Shown in pieces: positions 1 through 9,262 of a stretch of 64,000 bases of DNA. Where the stretch lies: contig NZ_JACHES010000003.1 in NCBI RefSeq assembly GCF_014201585.1, positions 1 to 64,000 on the forward strand, in the 5' to 3' direction. The translations under genes and the position numbers were made by a program. This DNA comes from Anoxybacillus tengchongensis. GTDB taxonomy: Bacteria; Bacillota; Bacilli; Bacillales; Anoxybacillaceae. Below the pieces are notes generated by a model that saw only the letters and a list, made by a program, of their open reading frames with translations, did not search any database and was not told where the DNA came from. The first letter of the stretch is position 1. Every line of letters begins with the position of its first letter.

Positions 1-153
1 TCCATCACTTAAAAATTTGCCACCTTGTTTATGATTTTCTTGTTGTTGTGCTAAAGCAAAGTTATACGCCCATCTGGCAACACCCGCACACTCAACTAAT
101 TTTGTTTTTTGTTTGTTATTCGGAAGTAGCATAACCTTATATGTTTTAATCAT
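1..153 (-). CDS. tnpB: TnpB (IS200/IS605 OrfB) N-terminal fragment, runs off the window
   Basis: Reading the minus strand from the ATG at 153 gives MIKTYKVMLLPNNKQKTKLV, then a CAGVARWAYNFALA stretch. This is the N-terminal helix-turn-helix signature of IS200/IS605 TnpB proteins (K-x-R/M-L-x-P-x-x-x-Q, then G-x-A-R-x-x-Y-N). TnpB is the RNA-guided nuclease encoded by these insertion sequences. Only about 51 residues are inside the window, so whether the catalytic DED motif is intact cannot be judged. No tnpA is visible upstream; the next gene is degU on the same strand, so this is a solo tnpB or an IS605-type element continuing to the left. The family call is firm, the integrity unknown. Confidence 0.85.
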   Translation of the reverse strand, partial: MIKTYKVMLLPNNKQKTKLVECAGVARWAYNFALAQQQENHKQGGKFLSDG

Positions 154-334
154 TTTCAGTTAGCTCCTTAACCATTCTCTTGGCTTTGTTGGCTCTTTTG
201 CCTTGTGATTTTTTGTAAATTGTATATAGAGTTTTGTTGATTTTTACAAAAATATTTTAACAGTTACTACCCTTCCTTGTCCAAATTTTTTCCTATCTGC
301 ATTGTACTACATTACAACTACGATTGCATTGAAA
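154..334. other. AT-rich spacer upstream of tnpB
   Basis: No gene is supported here. It separates the degU terminator from tnpB and would contain the left end of the IS200/605-type element. I could not identify a convincing left-end hairpin or target tetranucleotide by eye. Confidence 0.4.
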
Positions 335-363
335 AAGGTTGTCGAATCGATTTCGACAACCTT
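335..363 (-). terminator. Terminator of degU
   Basis: A 12-bp inverted repeat (AAGGTTGTCGAA / TTCGACAACCTT) overlaps the degU stop codon and is followed on the minus strand by a short T run. It has the form of an intrinsic terminator ending the degSU transcript. Confidence 0.8.
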
Positions 364-1048
364 ATTTCACTTCGACCCAACCGTTTTTAATCGCAACAAC
401 AACCGCTTGCGTGCGATCGTTCACGTTTAGTTTTTGTAAAATGTTGCTAACGTGATTTTTGACCGTTTTTTCACTAATATAAAGCGCATCGGCAATACCT
501 TTATTGCTTTTTCCGTCTGCCAATAACTGCAACACTTCACATTCCCTACGCGTCAATAAATGATACGGACGACACACATCTTGGTTTTGATTTTGCTTTT
601 CCTTTCCCAATCCCTCTTCCGCAACGAGACGACGGTATTCTTTCACAAGATTATGCGTGACTTTCGGGTGTAAATACGAACCGCCTTCTGCCACGACACG
701 AACCGCTTCAATTAAAGCATCGGCATCCATCTCTTTTAATAAATAGCCCATCGCGCCCGTTTGTAAAGCATGCATGACGTAACTTTCATCATCGTGAATA
801 GACAAAATAATGACTTTCGTATCTGGATATGCTTCGATGAGCTGGCGTGTCGCCTCTACACCGTTTACATGTGGCATATTAATGTCCATAATGACAACGT
901 CTGGCTTATACTGTTCCACAAGCGCTAGTGCTTCATTGCCATCGCTTCCTTCTGCGACGACTTCAAAATCTTGTTCAAAATCTAAAATACGTTTAATTCC
1001 TTCTCGAAACAATTTATGGTCATCAATTAAAACAATGCGCGTTTTCAT
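362..1048 (-). CDS. degU: DegU, NarL-family response regulator
   Basis: A 228-residue response regulator that is phosphorylated by DegS and controls exoenzymes, motility and competence genes in Bacillus. The receiver domain spans roughly residues 3-120, with the acidic pocket (IDD near 8-10) and the phospho-acceptor Asp near 55 in MDINMP. A LuxR-type HTH ([20 protein letters not shown], then [10 protein letters not shown]) fills the last 65 residues. I chose the ATG at 1048 because GGGGAACAACA precedes it and it overlaps the degS stop in an ATGA junction; the open frame extends upstream but is degS in another frame. The ATGA overlap implies translational coupling to degS. Identification is secure from domain order and synteny. 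Confidence 0.97.
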   Translation of the reverse strand: MKTRIVLIDDHKLFREGIKRILDFEQDFEVVAEGSDGNEALALVEQYKPDVVIMDINMPHVNGVEATRQLIEAYPDTKVIILSIHDDESYVMHALQTGAMGYLLKEMDADALIEAVRVVAEGGSYLHPKVTHNLVKEYRRLVAEEGLGKEKQNQNQDVCRPYHLLTRRECEVLQLLADGKSNKGIADALYISEKTVKNHVSNILQKLNVNDRTQAVVVAIKNGWVEVK

Positions 1049-2208
1049 TGTTGTTCCCCTTTCCCTGCTGTCTTTTGGAGCGGAATGTGCATTGTAACAA
1101 TCGTCCCGCGTCCAAGTTGCGAGTAAATATGTAATTTTCCTTCCAGCCATTCGATACGCTCACGCATGCCCATTAATCCGAACGCTTTTTCTTTTTTTTC
1201 ATTCGGATTAAATCCTTTACCATCGTCTTTCACGACAATGAGCAAATTGTCTTTTTTAAGCTCTATTTTCACTTGTATGGTTTTTGCCTCCGCATGTTTT
1301 AGCGCATTTTGCACAGCTTCTTGCACGAGACGAAAAATGGCAACTTCAAAGCGATCAGATAACCGTCTCACTTCTCCCATATATGTAAACGTAATCGTTG
1401 TTTTATGATATTCTTCGATCGTTTGTAAGTATTTTTTCAACGTCGGAATCAAACCGAGATCATCTAGCGCCATCGGTCTTAAATCGTAAATGATGCGACG
1501 CACTTCATATAAAGCCGAGCGGACCATTTTTTTTAAATCGCGCATTTCATGGATCGCTTCTTCAGCACCACGCTCGCGATAAATGCGTTCAATTAAATCG
1601 GAACGCATAATGACGTTCGCAAGCATTTGCGCGGGTCCATCGTGAATTTCTCGCGACAGACGCTTTCGCTCCTCCTCTTGCGCCTCAATAATCCGAAGTC
1701 CAAACTCTTGTTTTTCATTCGCACCATTAATAAATTCACTCAGTTCGCGAAAATCTCCATTTAAATAGTTAAGCACAACGGTCACTTGTCCGATTAAATG
1801 ATCTGCTCGTTCAATCGTTTCTTTCACAGCAGTAAGCCGTCTTTCTAGATCATCACGACGTTGCCGCAACTGCTTTTCTTTTTCTTGCGCCATGGCTAGT
1901 TCCATTTGTAGCAAATGCGCTTTCTCATACGCTTGTCGAATTTCAGCTTCCGTATAAAACGAGAAGTTTTTGCTAACATCGGATAATCGTTGTCGCGCTA
2001 AACGTGCTTGCATTTCTAAATTGTCCGTTTGAGCGATAACGCGTTGCACTTCTTCTTTCGTTTGTCGTAGCTCTTCAAGGAGACGTTCATGTTCTTTCCG
2101 TGATTGTTCGCTAATATGAAAAATTTCCGCTTTACTTTCATCTACAGCTTCAATCATTTTTTTTACAATTCGGTCCAGCTCTTTTGCGTTTATTTTCTTG
2201 TTGGACAT
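1045..2208 (-). CDS. degS: DegS, cytoplasmic sensor histidine kinase
   Basis: About 387 residues. There is no signal peptide or membrane segment, as for DegS, which is a soluble kinase. A long N-terminal coiled coil (residues ~15-150) precedes the HisKA_3 dimerisation helix carrying the phospho-acceptor in [10 protein letters not shown] (His near 188). A C-terminal HATPase domain follows, with an N-box around AVQNALKHA and the G-box DDGKGF. ATG at 2208 is chosen because AGGTGG lies 5 nt upstream; two in-frame GTG codons just before it are less well placed. It is the upstream partner of degU. An extended -10 on the minus strand lies at 2319-2324. Confidence 0.97.
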   Translation of the reverse strand: MSNKKINAKELDRIVKKMIEAVDESKAEIFHISEQSRKEHERLLEELRQTKEEVQRVIAQTDNLEMQARLARQRLSDVSKNFSFYTEAEIRQAYEKAHLLQMELAMAQEKEKQLRQRRDDLERRLTAVKETIERADHLIGQVTVVLNYLNGDFRELSEFINGANEKQEFGLRIIEAQEEERKRLSREIHDGPAQMLANVIMRSDLIERIYRERGAEEAIHEMRDLKKMVRSALYEVRRIIYDLRPMALDDLGLIPTLKKYLQTIEEYHKTTITFTYMGEVRRLSDRFEVAIFRLVQEAVQNALKHAEAKTIQVKIELKKDNLLIVVKDDGKGFNPNEKKEKAFGLMGMRERIEWLEGKLHIYSQLGRGTIVTMHIPLQKTAGKGEQQ

Positions 2209-2318
2209 ATACACCACCTAAAGAAAAAATGACCAAAAGTCAACAAAAATGACTTTTCTGACTTTTATTTGAATGTTATTCTTACTTTGAACATTTGGCA
2301 TATCGTTTTATAATTTTT

Positions 2319-2324
2319 ATTATA
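2319..2324 (-). promoter_or_regulatory. Extended -10 for degSU
   Basis: The minus strand reads TGC-TATAAT about 110 nt upstream of the degS start, a good TGnTATAAT element with no obvious -35. A TGTCGAA (Spo0A-box-like) sequence lies about 30 bp further upstream, at 2349-2356. Confidence 0.5.
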
Positions 2325-2404
2325 GCACGTTTCGTCTATTTACATCAGCATTTTTCGACAAAAAACGCACAACATTCCAAATAAGCATTTGAGGTGATTA
2401 CGCT

Positions 2405-3043
2405 TTGTTAGAGGCATACTATACGGTGAAAGGATATGGAGAGGCAGAAATCGTCATTGAAAAATCGCGCTTCATTGGTTATGTGGAACGCGCGACAACA
2501 GAAGAAGAAGCCGTTCGCTTTATCCAACAAATAAAGAAAAAACATTGGGATGCGACACATAACTGCTCTGCGTATATCATTGGCGAGCATGACCATATTC
2601 AAAAAGCGAACGATGACGGAGAACCGAGCGGTACGGCAGGCGTTCCTATGCTCGAAGTGTTAAAAAAGAAAAAGCTAAAAAATACGGTCGTTGTCGTCAC
2701 ACGATATTTCGGCGGCATTAAACTCGGCGCTGGCGGCCTTGTGCGCGCTTACGGCAAAGCAGTAACCGAAGGGCTAAAAGCAGCAGGCATCGTCGAACGT
2801 AAACTTATGCGTATCATGCATACAACGATTGACTATACATGGCTTGGCAAAGTCGAAAACGAATTGCGCGCCTCAATCTATGCAATCAAAGACATTCATT
2901 ATGCGGAACATGTGACTATTGACACATATGTGGAAGAAAAACAAAAAGACGATTTCCGCGCATGGATGACAGAGTTGACAAATGGGCGAGGCACCATCGC
3001 AGAAGGCGAACATGTATATGTCGAGTTTGATGTAAAGGAGTAA
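2405..3043 (+). CDS. yvyE: YvyE/YigZ, IMPACT-family protein
   Basis: A 212-residue protein of the UPF0029/IMPACT (YigZ) family. The N-terminal domain contains the family block DGEPSGTAGVPML and VTRYFGGIKLGAGGLVRAY; the C-terminal ferredoxin-like domain fills the rest. The start is TTG at 2405 with GAGGTGATT spaced 5-8 nt upstream; no in-frame ATG fits better. Its biochemical role is not settled; nucleic-acid or ribosome binding is proposed for the family. The position between degS and an LCP gene matches B. subtilis gene order, which supports the name. Confidence 0.92.
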   Translation: MLEAYYTVKGYGEAEIVIEKSRFIGYVERATTEEEAVRFIQQIKKKHWDATHNCSAYIIGEHDHIQKANDDGEPSGTAGVPMLEVLKKKKLKNTVVVVTRYFGGIKLGAGGLVRAYGKAVTEGLKAAGIVERKLMRIMHTTIDYTWLGKVENELRASIYAIKDIHYAEHVTIDTYVEEKQKDDFRAWMTELTNGRGTIAEGEHVYVEFDVKE

Positions 3044-3136
3044 AAAAATTTTCGTTTACGACTGCATAAAAATTTTGTAAAATGATGATTGTTTACATGT
3101 CGATATTTGTTGAACTTTTAAAAAAGGGGAACGACT

Positions 3137-4153
3137 ATGCAAAATAGACGAGCATATATGAAAAAAAAGAAAAAGCGAAAAAAAATATGGACCTTTGTTT
3201 TGCTTCCATTACTTCTACTTCTTATCGGTGGGGGAGCATACGCAACATTTCTTTTCAATAAAGCGCAATCCGTCATCCAGCAATCATTTGAACAAATCGA
3301 TGGACGAGAAAAGTCAGAAAAGCGAATGAAAGAAGTGGATCCAAACTCAGACAACATTTCTGTTTTATTTATTGGCGTAGACGACAGTAACATTCGACAA
3401 AAGAAAGGAATGGGTGCCGTACGTTCCGACGCACTTGTCCTTGCGACATTTAACGTCAAAGATAAAACGGTCAAATTGCTTAGCATTCCACGCGATTCTT
3501 ACGTTTATATTCCAATCGAAAAAAAATACGATAAAATTACTCATGCCCATGCATACGGTGGGGTCAAAGCAACAGTCGAAACAGTCGAGGAATTGCTCGA
3601 TATTCCAGTTGATTACTACGTCAAAATGAATTTTGAGGCGTTTGTCGATGTCGTCGATGAACTTGGCGGCATTGAGTTTGATGTCCCTTATGAAATTCGC
3701 GAAATAGACTCAAAAGATCGCAAAAACGCCATCCATTTAAAACCAGGTATACAAACATTAAACGGTGAAGAAGCGTTAGCGCTTGCAAGAACACGTAAAT
3801 ATGACAACGACATTGAACGTGGCAAACGGCAACAAGAATTGATGAAAGCGATCTTCAAAAAAGCAATGAGCGTTCATTCATTAACGAAATTTGACGATAT
3901 CATGGAAGCGGTCGGTAAAAATATGACGACCAACTTAACATTTGAAGAAATGAAAGGTTTCTTTGCTTACGCGACAAAAGGGACGGGAGCAAACATCGAA
4001 ACGCTCCATCTCAAAGGAGAAGACGCACGCATCAGCGGGGTATATTATTACCGACTTGATGAAGCAACGGTAGATGAAATTAAACAAACGTTAAAAACAC
4101 ATCTCGATGTATCATCTTACCAAGCAAGAACGGAACAATTCGCTCAAGAATAA
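3137..4153 (+). CDS. tagV: LCP-family wall polymer ligase (TagV-like)
   Basis: A 338-residue LytR-CpsA-Psr protein. It has a Lys/Arg-rich cytoplasmic start, one transmembrane helix (about residues 17-38) and an extracellular LCP domain with the conserved GVDDSN, VRSDALVLATFN, LLSIPRDSYV and ARTRKYDNDIERGKRQQ blocks, including the Asp and Arg residues that bind the polyprenyl-pyrophosphate. These enzymes move wall polymers from lipid carrier to peptidoglycan. The start has AAAGGGGAAC just upstream. B. subtilis has three paralogues (TagT, TagU, TagV); the yvyE-LCP-tagO order matches yvhJ (tagV), so the symbol rests on synteny. Facing tagO convergently, it shares a terminator with it. Confidence 0.9.
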   Translation: MQNRRAYMKKKKKRKKIWTFVLLPLLLLLIGGGAYATFLFNKAQSVIQQSFEQIDGREKSEKRMKEVDPNSDNISVLFIGVDDSNIRQKKGMGAVRSDALVLATFNVKDKTVKLLSIPRDSYVYIPIEKKYDKITHAHAYGGVKATVETVEELLDIPVDYYVKMNFEAFVDVVDELGGIEFDVPYEIREIDSKDRKNAIHLKPGIQTLNGEEALALARTRKYDNDIERGKRQQELMKAIFKKAMSVHSLTKFDDIMEAVGKNMTTNLTFEEMKGFFAYATKGTGANIETLHLKGEDARISGVYYYRLDEATVDEIKQTLKTHLDVSSYQARTEQFAQE

Positions 4154-4155
4154 GA

Positions 4156-4190
4156 AAAGAGGGTGTCCAACGAGGCACCCTCTTTGTTTT
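4156..4190. terminator. Bidirectional terminator between tagV and tagO
   Basis: An AGAGGGTG / CACCCTCT stem with a 10-nt loop, A run on one side and T run on the other, sits between two convergent genes. Confidence 0.85.
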
Positions 4191-5241
4191 ACGAAATTTT
4201 CCTCATTCCGCGAACCATTTTCAGTAGCGGGCGATAGTCTTTTCCGACAAGTCCAATTTTCTCAACCACAAGTTCAACAACAAGTAAAACGAACGCGATA
4301 ACGAGCAATGCTCCAAACATCGTCGCTTTCGATAACACAACAGCAGATACACCGAACATCGCTGCCATGCCGTAAATAATTAACACCGTTTGACGATGAC
4401 TATAGCCGAGACGCAATAAGCAGTGATGCAAGTGTGATTTATCTGGTGCCGATAACGGCTGTTTGTTGACGATGCGTCTCACAATCGCAAACAGCGTGTC
4501 CGAAATTGGCACCCCTAAAATCAAAATCGGAATGATCAACGAAAACACTGTAACATTTTTAAAACCGAGAAGCGATAACACCGAAATCATATAGCCTAAA
4601 AATAACGCCCCTGTATCGCCCATAAAAATTTTCGCTGGATGGAAATTATATAAAAGAAAGCCGAGCGTACTTCCGAGCAATAATAAACTCATGGCAAAAA
4701 CGAACATATACGTATTACCCATTGTCGCTGCCATTCCGGCAATCGTTACGAGCGCAATCGACGATACGCCTGCGGCTAAACCGTCTAGGCCGTCAATTAA
4801 GTTAATCGCATTTGTAATTCCAATGATCCAAAGCATCGTAATCGGGATGCTTAATAATCCAAATTCTAAATGGCCACCAAACGGCAAGTTAATGAAATCA
4901 ATGCGAATGCCACCATATATCACAACAATGGCAGCAATGATTTGACCGAGCAACTTCCATTTTGGTGACAACTCATATATATCATCAAGCACACCCGTTA
5001 GTACGATGATTGTCGCTCCAACGACAATCGCTGTCGCATATGGGCTAGCTGGTTTCAATACAAGATAACCAACGATAAAACTAATAAAGATCGCTAATCC
5101 GCCTAAACGTGGCATAATTTTTTGATGCACTTTCCGCTGATTCGGCTTGTCTGTTGCACCAACACGAAACGCCAACCATTTGACAACAGGCGTAATTAGC
5201 ACAGCTACAACAAAACAAAGAAACAAGGTGAAATAAACCAT
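4189..5241 (-). CDS. tagO: TagO/WecA, undecaprenyl-phosphate GlcNAc-1-phosphate transferase
   Basis: A 350-residue polytopic membrane enzyme of the MraY/WecA superfamily. It moves GlcNAc-1-P to undecaprenyl phosphate, the first step of wall teichoic acid and related secondary polymers. Signatures include RKVHQKIMPRLGGLAIF near residue 38, the catalytic-loop blocks GVLDD, NAINLIDGLDGLA and FMGDTGALFLGY, and the late histidine-rich loop KSHLHHCLLRLG. About ten hydrophobic helices are visible. The start ATG is preceded by GGGAGG. Its product may feed the pyruvylated polymer that CsaB, encoded at the other end of the window, modifies; that link is inference. Confidence 0.95.
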   Translation of the reverse strand: MVYFTLFLCFVVAVLITPVVKWLAFRVGATDKPNQRKVHQKIMPRLGGLAIFISFIVGYLVLKPASPYATAIVVGATIIVLTGVLDDIYELSPKWKLLGQIIAAIVVIYGGIRIDFINLPFGGHLEFGLLSIPITMLWIIGITNAINLIDGLDGLAAGVSSIALVTIAGMAATMGNTYMFVFAMSLLLLGSTLGFLLYNFHPAKIFMGDTGALFLGYMISVLSLLGFKNVTVFSLIIPILILGVPISDTLFAIVRRIVNKQPLSAPDKSHLHHCLLRLGYSHRQTVLIIYGMAAMFGVSAVVLSKATMFGALLVIAFVLLVVELVVEKIGLVGKDYRPLLKMVRGMRKIS

Positions 5242-5426
5242 AGGAAACCTCCCTATTCGTTAGCATTCCCGATTTTTTAATCCATTATCGTTTAAAAAGT
5301 AACACTTTCTACCATCTGTTCTCACAAACCTATCAGACATTATACCATAAATTTTAAAATCGACAAATGGAAAATAGAAAACTAGAATTTTGTTACATTT
5401 TCGTCCTTTTTGTTGAAATCATTTGT

Positions 5427-5432
5427 TATAAT
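5427..5432 (+). promoter_or_regulatory. Extended -10 for the 5467-7031 pair
   Basis: TGT-TATAAT, an extended -10, lies about 35 nt upstream of the GTG start. No good -35 is seen. The same TTTGTTATAATG string stands before the nucleotidase gene at 11922. Confidence 0.55.
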
Positions 5433-5466
5433 GTGAGATAGATAGAGTTAAGGGAGGAGAAAACCG

Positions 5467-5685
5467 GTGAAAAAAAGAACGATCGTCATGATGTTTCTCG
5501 CAGCGATGTTGACCGTATCTGCATCAAAAGCGCTAGCAAATAGCGAACCTGTGTTAGCAAGCGTCGAATGGGTGCTATCAAAAATTAATCCGTTAAATGA
5601 CCGTGTCACTAAGCTTGAACAACGCGTTCAACAACTTGAGCAGGAAGTAGAAAAACTAAAACAACAATTAGAGGCGGCGAAATGA
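5467..5685 (+). CDS. Small secreted coiled-coil protein
   Basis: A 72-residue protein. A signal peptide (basic MKKR, hydrophobic core, cleavage expected after SKALA) is followed by about 45 mature residues, of which the last 28 form a regular heptad coiled coil (RVTKLEQRVQQLEQEVEKLK). The start is GTG at 5467 with a very strong AGGGAGGAG 7 nt upstream. Its stop overlaps the next start (ATGA), so the two are probably translationally coupled and made in related amounts. I do not recognise a family. A role as an oligomerising partner or anchor for the SpoIID-like protein is inference. Confidence 0.8.
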   Translation: MKKRTIVMMFLAAMLTVSASKALANSEPVLASVEWVLSKINPLNDRVTKLEQRVQQLEQEVEKLKQQLEAAK

Positions 5686-7031
5686 CGATGAAACGCATTC
5701 GATGGATTTTAGTTGCTTTCAGTCTATTTCTCTTTATCCCAACATCCGTTGATGCGGCGTCATATCCAACTCCTGTAAAGGTAAAGCTATTGCCGACAGC
5801 GACGTTTCTTGCGACAGTAAATGGAAACTATCAGCTCATTGATTTAAAAACGAAACAAGTTATTCCGTTTACAAATCCCATTGCCTTTTCGCAAACGAAT
5901 GGGGCGGTTGTCGCTACGATCAACGGTGCTTCTTACACATCAACAAGCGGGTTTTTATTAGATGAAGTGACAAGAAACGATCAACATGACGTCACAATCG
6001 GCAGCATTCAACAAGCAAACGGCACATCAGCACCTGTGAAATATCGCGGTTCATTTGAAATAACCCCAGGGCCGACAGCACCAAACTTATTTAATACGTT
6101 AGATATAGAAGATTATTTAAAAGGTGTCGTTCCAGGAGAAATGCCGTCATCTTGGCATAAAGAAGCGTTAAAAGCACAAGCTGTGGCGGCTCGTAGCTAT
6201 GCATATGCCCAATTAAAAAATACATCATTTTTACAAATGACAGTCGCAAGCCAAGTGTACGGCGGAAAATCAAAAGAACAAGCAACGTCAACAGCAGCAG
6301 TCAATGAAACAGCAGGCGTATATGCAACGTATCAAAATGAACCCATTTCTGCGTATTTCCACTCAAGTTCTGGTGGAAACACAGAAAATAGCGAAAATGT
6401 ATGGAGTAACGCCGTTCCTTATATTCGTTCTGTTTCTGATCCATATGATCGTCATGGAAGCAATCCACATTATGGGTGGAACGCAAAAGTAGTAGCTAAT
6501 ACAGTATCTTCAAGATTTAAGCTAACAAACGAACAAGTCGTATCACTTCGTGTAACACAAAAAACAAATGCAGGAAGCGTTCAACAAATGGAAGCGACCG
6601 TATACAATCCAGCGACAAGACAAAAGCGCATCGTACAAGCTCGCCCTTCTTTCGTCTCATCAGCTGATGCGTTTCGTTCATTTTTCGGCGTTTCATTAAA
6701 AAGTATTGCCTTCGATGTCAAAGGAAATGCAAACGTGAAAGTGAAACGGGCAGATGGGTCAGAACAAACAGTCGATCATATTGTTGGCTATGCGCTTCAA
6801 ACAAATAATGGACAAACGACGATTACAACTGGAAATACTTCGATTCGTACAGAAAATGGAACGATGTACTATCCAACTGCCCCAACTGAATTTACATTTA
6901 CAGGGAATGGATGGGGACATCGACTCGGCATGAGTCAATGGGGAGCGCGCTCGATGGCCGAAAAAGGATTTACGTATGACCAAATTTTAAAGTATTACTA
7001 CAAAGGGATTGAAGTGAAAAAAATCAAATAG
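5682..7031 (+). CDS. SpoIID/LytB-domain secreted protein
   Basis: About 449 residues. It has a signal peptide (residues 1-25, cleavage after VDA) and a SpoIID/LytB domain. The family blocks NTLDIEDYLKGVVPGEMPSS, EALKAQAVAARSYAYA, YFHSSSGGNTENSENVW, and the C-terminal GNGWGHRLGMSQWGA and ILKYYYKGIEV are all present. Sporulation SpoIID is a lytic transglycosylase acting on denuded glycan; LytB-type relatives enhance amidases. The neighbouring SLH amidase (7808-9250) would fit the latter role, but that is inference. It lacks the N-terminal anchor typical of SpoIID and is not in a sporulation operon. An alternative ATG lies two codons in (MKRIRW). Confidence 0.88.
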   Translation: MTMKRIRWILVAFSLFLFIPTSVDAASYPTPVKVKLLPTATFLATVNGNYQLIDLKTKQVIPFTNPIAFSQTNGAVVATINGASYTSTSGFLLDEVTRNDQHDVTIGSIQQANGTSAPVKYRGSFEITPGPTAPNLFNTLDIEDYLKGVVPGEMPSSWHKEALKAQAVAARSYAYAQLKNTSFLQMTVASQVYGGKSKEQATSTAAVNETAGVYATYQNEPISAYFHSSSGGNTENSENVWSNAVPYIRSVSDPYDRHGSNPHYGWNAKVVANTVSSRFKLTNEQVVSLRVTQKTNAGSVQQMEATVYNPATRQKRIVQARPSFVSSADAFRSFFGVSLKSIAFDVKGNANVKVKRADGSEQTVDHIVGYALQTNNGQTTITTGNTSIRTENGTMYYPTAPTEFTFTGNGWGHRLGMSQWGARSMAEKGFTYDQILKYYYKGIEVKKIK

Positions 7032-7060
7032 GCTGTGCACATGCACAGCCTATTTATTTT
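7027..7060. terminator. Terminator between convergent genes
   Basis: A perfect ATAGGCTGTGCA / TGCACAGCCTAT palindrome followed by TTTATTTT. It overlaps both stop codons of the convergent genes. Confidence 0.8.
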
Positions 7061-7796
7061 GAAGCGCACGATCCATAAACGTCGCAAAGTGAGCGCGCGT
7101 TGTTGCTTGCTCAGGATAAAAATAGCCGTTGCTTCCTTCCGCAATGCTATGTTGGGAAATGATGCGAATTTCTAGCGCTCCTTCGGTTCCGTTTGTCACA
7201 TCTTTATAACCTGCATACGGTGCTGATGTCGCCTGCAGGCGAAAAGCGCGTTGAATAATCATGGCCATATGCTTTCGCTTCATCGATTCTTGTGGTGCAA
7301 ACCGATTGTTTGGGTACCCTCCAACAAAACCAGCCTCATATGCGGTCATAATTTCGCGGGCAAACGGATGAGAATTGGGGACATCCGCAAAAATCGATGG
7401 CTTGTTCGATAGCGGCAGTTGGAATGCTCTGACAAGCATCGCAGCCGCTTGCGCGCGCGTAATCGCTTGATTTGGAGCGAACAAACCATCACCCACACCC
7501 CCAACGATATTTTGACGGTATAAACGAGTGACGGAGACATACGCCCAATGACCGAGCGGAACGTCTTTAAACACTTGCGGCGATTCCGCAGCTGTTTTCA
7601 TCTTTGCTAGTTGTTCGTCTAACTGTTTTATTTTTTCATCGATTTGATTTAAACGGCTATTCGTATCTGCCAACTGCTGTTCCGTCCATGGTGCTGTCGC
7701 AATTTCTTGTTCTTCACTTGCCCCTGCATGTTCCTGCTCACAAGCTGTCAATAACAACATGGCGACCGAAACAGTCGAGATGATCCACCTTTTCAC
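7050..7796 (-). CDS. SLH-domain lipoprotein
   Basis: A 248-residue protein with a lipoprotein signal peptide: MKRW, a hydrophobic core, and the lipobox LLTAC with Cys near residue 19. A short heptad coiled coil follows (NSRLNQIDEKIKQLDEQLAK, ~45-70), then SLH repeats from about residue 75 to the end (FKDVPLGHWAYVSVTRLYRQ, FADVPNSHPFAREIMTAYEA and a third weaker unit). SLH domains bind pyruvylated wall polymer, so with the lipid anchor this small protein could tie the membrane to the wall. No catalytic domain is visible. It lies 11 nt downstream of the amidase gene on the same strand and is likely co-transcribed. Confidence 0.85.
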   Translation of the reverse strand: MKRWIISTVSVAMLLLTACEQEHAGASEEQEIATAPWTEQQLADTNSRLNQIDEKIKQLDEQLAKMKTAAESPQVFKDVPLGHWAYVSVTRLYRQNIVGGVGDGLFAPNQAITRAQAAAMLVRAFQLPLSNKPSIFADVPNSHPFAREIMTAYEAGFVGGYPNNRFAPQESMKRKHMAMIIQRAFRLQATSAPYAGYKDVTNGTEGALEIRIISQHSIAEGSNGYFYPEQATTRAHFATFMDRALQNK

Positions 7797-7807
7797 TACG
7801 TCACCTC

Positions 7808-9250
7808 CTATTGTGCTGTATAATATTTCACAATACCTTGATAAATGGCTTCTGCATATATATTTTGGTATTGTGCCGACGTTAACTTAGCACGATCTTC
7901 AGCATTCGAAATAAATCCAAGTTCAACGAGCACACTTGTCACGTTATTGTTACGTAAAACATACAAGCCGCTATTTTTTACACCACGATCGACCATATTT
8001 GCCATACGGACAATTTCCTCTTGAATGTATTGCGCCAATTTTTTGCTTTCTTCAGCATTCGGATTCGTTGATGAATCATAATACACTTCAGCTCCTTTTG
8101 CACTTGTGTTCGTCGCTGAATTTGTATGAATGCTGACAAACATTTCAGCATAGTTATTTTTTGCAATATCAACCCGATCTTGCAGCGTCGGATACACATC
8201 GGTCTCCCGCGTCATGACAACCGTTGCGCCTGCTTTTTCAAGTTTATCTTTTAACAATTTCGCTACTTCAAGCACAATCGTTTTTTCGTTCGCTCCTCCG
8301 CTGATCGCACCAGGATCTTTTCCACCATGCCCTGCGTCAACGACGATAATGCGCCCTTTCACAGGGGAACCTGCTATATTCCGCAGTTTTAAATACGTTT
8401 TATGCACGTAAGCAAACTGACCGTTATACGCAATTTTTGCCCAATATCCGTTTATGTCGTATACATCAACAACTTGTCCTTTTTTCAACGTTCCGACAAG
8501 CATCCCAGTCGTTGACGGCGTTTGTCGAACGTTAAGCGAAGAAATTGTCACCGTTCCTTGAATATTTGTTTTTCCTTGTTGGATTAAATCTGGTAACGGC
8601 AAACGAAATTGATCGTTAATGGTTCGAGCTACTAATGTTGCAAATTCAGCACGCGAAATCGCATCCTTCGGAAAAAATTGCCCATTCCGTCCATTCGCTA
8701 TACCGTGATAATATAAGCGATTAATATGAGCTAACGCCCAATGCCCTGCCGTATCTTTAAATACCGCTGCAGACTCTACCGCTGCTCCTTTACTCGGGAG
8801 AGAAAAAGCATTGACAAGAACGATGCTCATTTCAGCACGTGACAACCCATCATTCGGACGAAAGTTTGTCGTGCCGTCTCCCCCCATCACGCCTAGTTGC
8901 ACTGCGCGTGCGATCCAACCACGCGCCCAATGATTTAGTGGAACGTCTTGAAACGGCAACGTTCCATCTTTCCACTCCGTTTGCCCAAGAGCGCTGACGA
9001 TCATTTTTGCCGCTTCTGCTCTTGTCACCATTTGTGCAGGACGAAATTGTACCGTTTGTCCCATTTGATAGCCGTTAATAATTTGTGCATTTGCTAAAAA
9101 ATCAATTTCATTTTTTGCCCAATGATCGTCCCCAACATCGACAAATCGCCCTCCTTGCTTTACTTCTGTATTTGCCCAACTAGGTGAAGCAACAGAAAAA
9201 AAAGCAAGAAAAACGATTAACCAACCATATACGTGACGTTTCCCCAGCAT
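7808..9250 (-). CDS. SLH-anchored N-acetylmuramoyl-L-alanine amidase
   Basis: A 480-residue secreted hydrolase. It has a signal peptide (1-26, cleavage after SWA), three SLH repeats (~35-205) and an SH3b module (~228-292, SLNVRQTPSTTGMLVG, GYWAKIAY). The C-terminal Amidase_3 catalytic domain (~298-478) carries the zinc ligands in VVDAGHGGKDPG, the Glu in NEKTIVLE, the His in SIHTNS and the catalytic Glu in VLVELGFIS. It cleaves the amide bond between MurNAc and the stem peptide. GGGAGAAGAAG precedes the ATG. Three TGTCGAA motifs lie in the 110 bp upstream (9263-9365), suggesting possible Spo0A control. Confidence 0.94.
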   Translation of the reverse strand: MLGKRHVYGWLIVFLAFFSVASPSWANTEVKQGGRFVDVGDDHWAKNEIDFLANAQIINGYQMGQTVQFRPAQMVTRAEAAKMIVSALGQTEWKDGTLPFQDVPLNHWARGWIARAVQLGVMGGDGTTNFRPNDGLSRAEMSIVLVNAFSLPSKGAAVESAAVFKDTAGHWALAHINRLYYHGIANGRNGQFFPKDAISRAEFATLVARTINDQFRLPLPDLIQQGKTNIQGTVTISSLNVRQTPSTTGMLVGTLKKGQVVDVYDINGYWAKIAYNGQFAYVHKTYLKLRNIAGSPVKGRIIVVDAGHGGKDPGAISGGANEKTIVLEVAKLLKDKLEKAGATVVMTRETDVYPTLQDRVDIAKNNYAEMFVSIHTNSATNTSAKGAEVYYDSSTNPNAEESKKLAQYIQEEIVRMANMVDRGVKNSGLYVLRNNNVTSVLVELGFISNAEDRAKLTSAQYQNIYAEAIYQGIVKYYTAQ

Positions 9251-9262
9251 CTTCTTCTCCCT

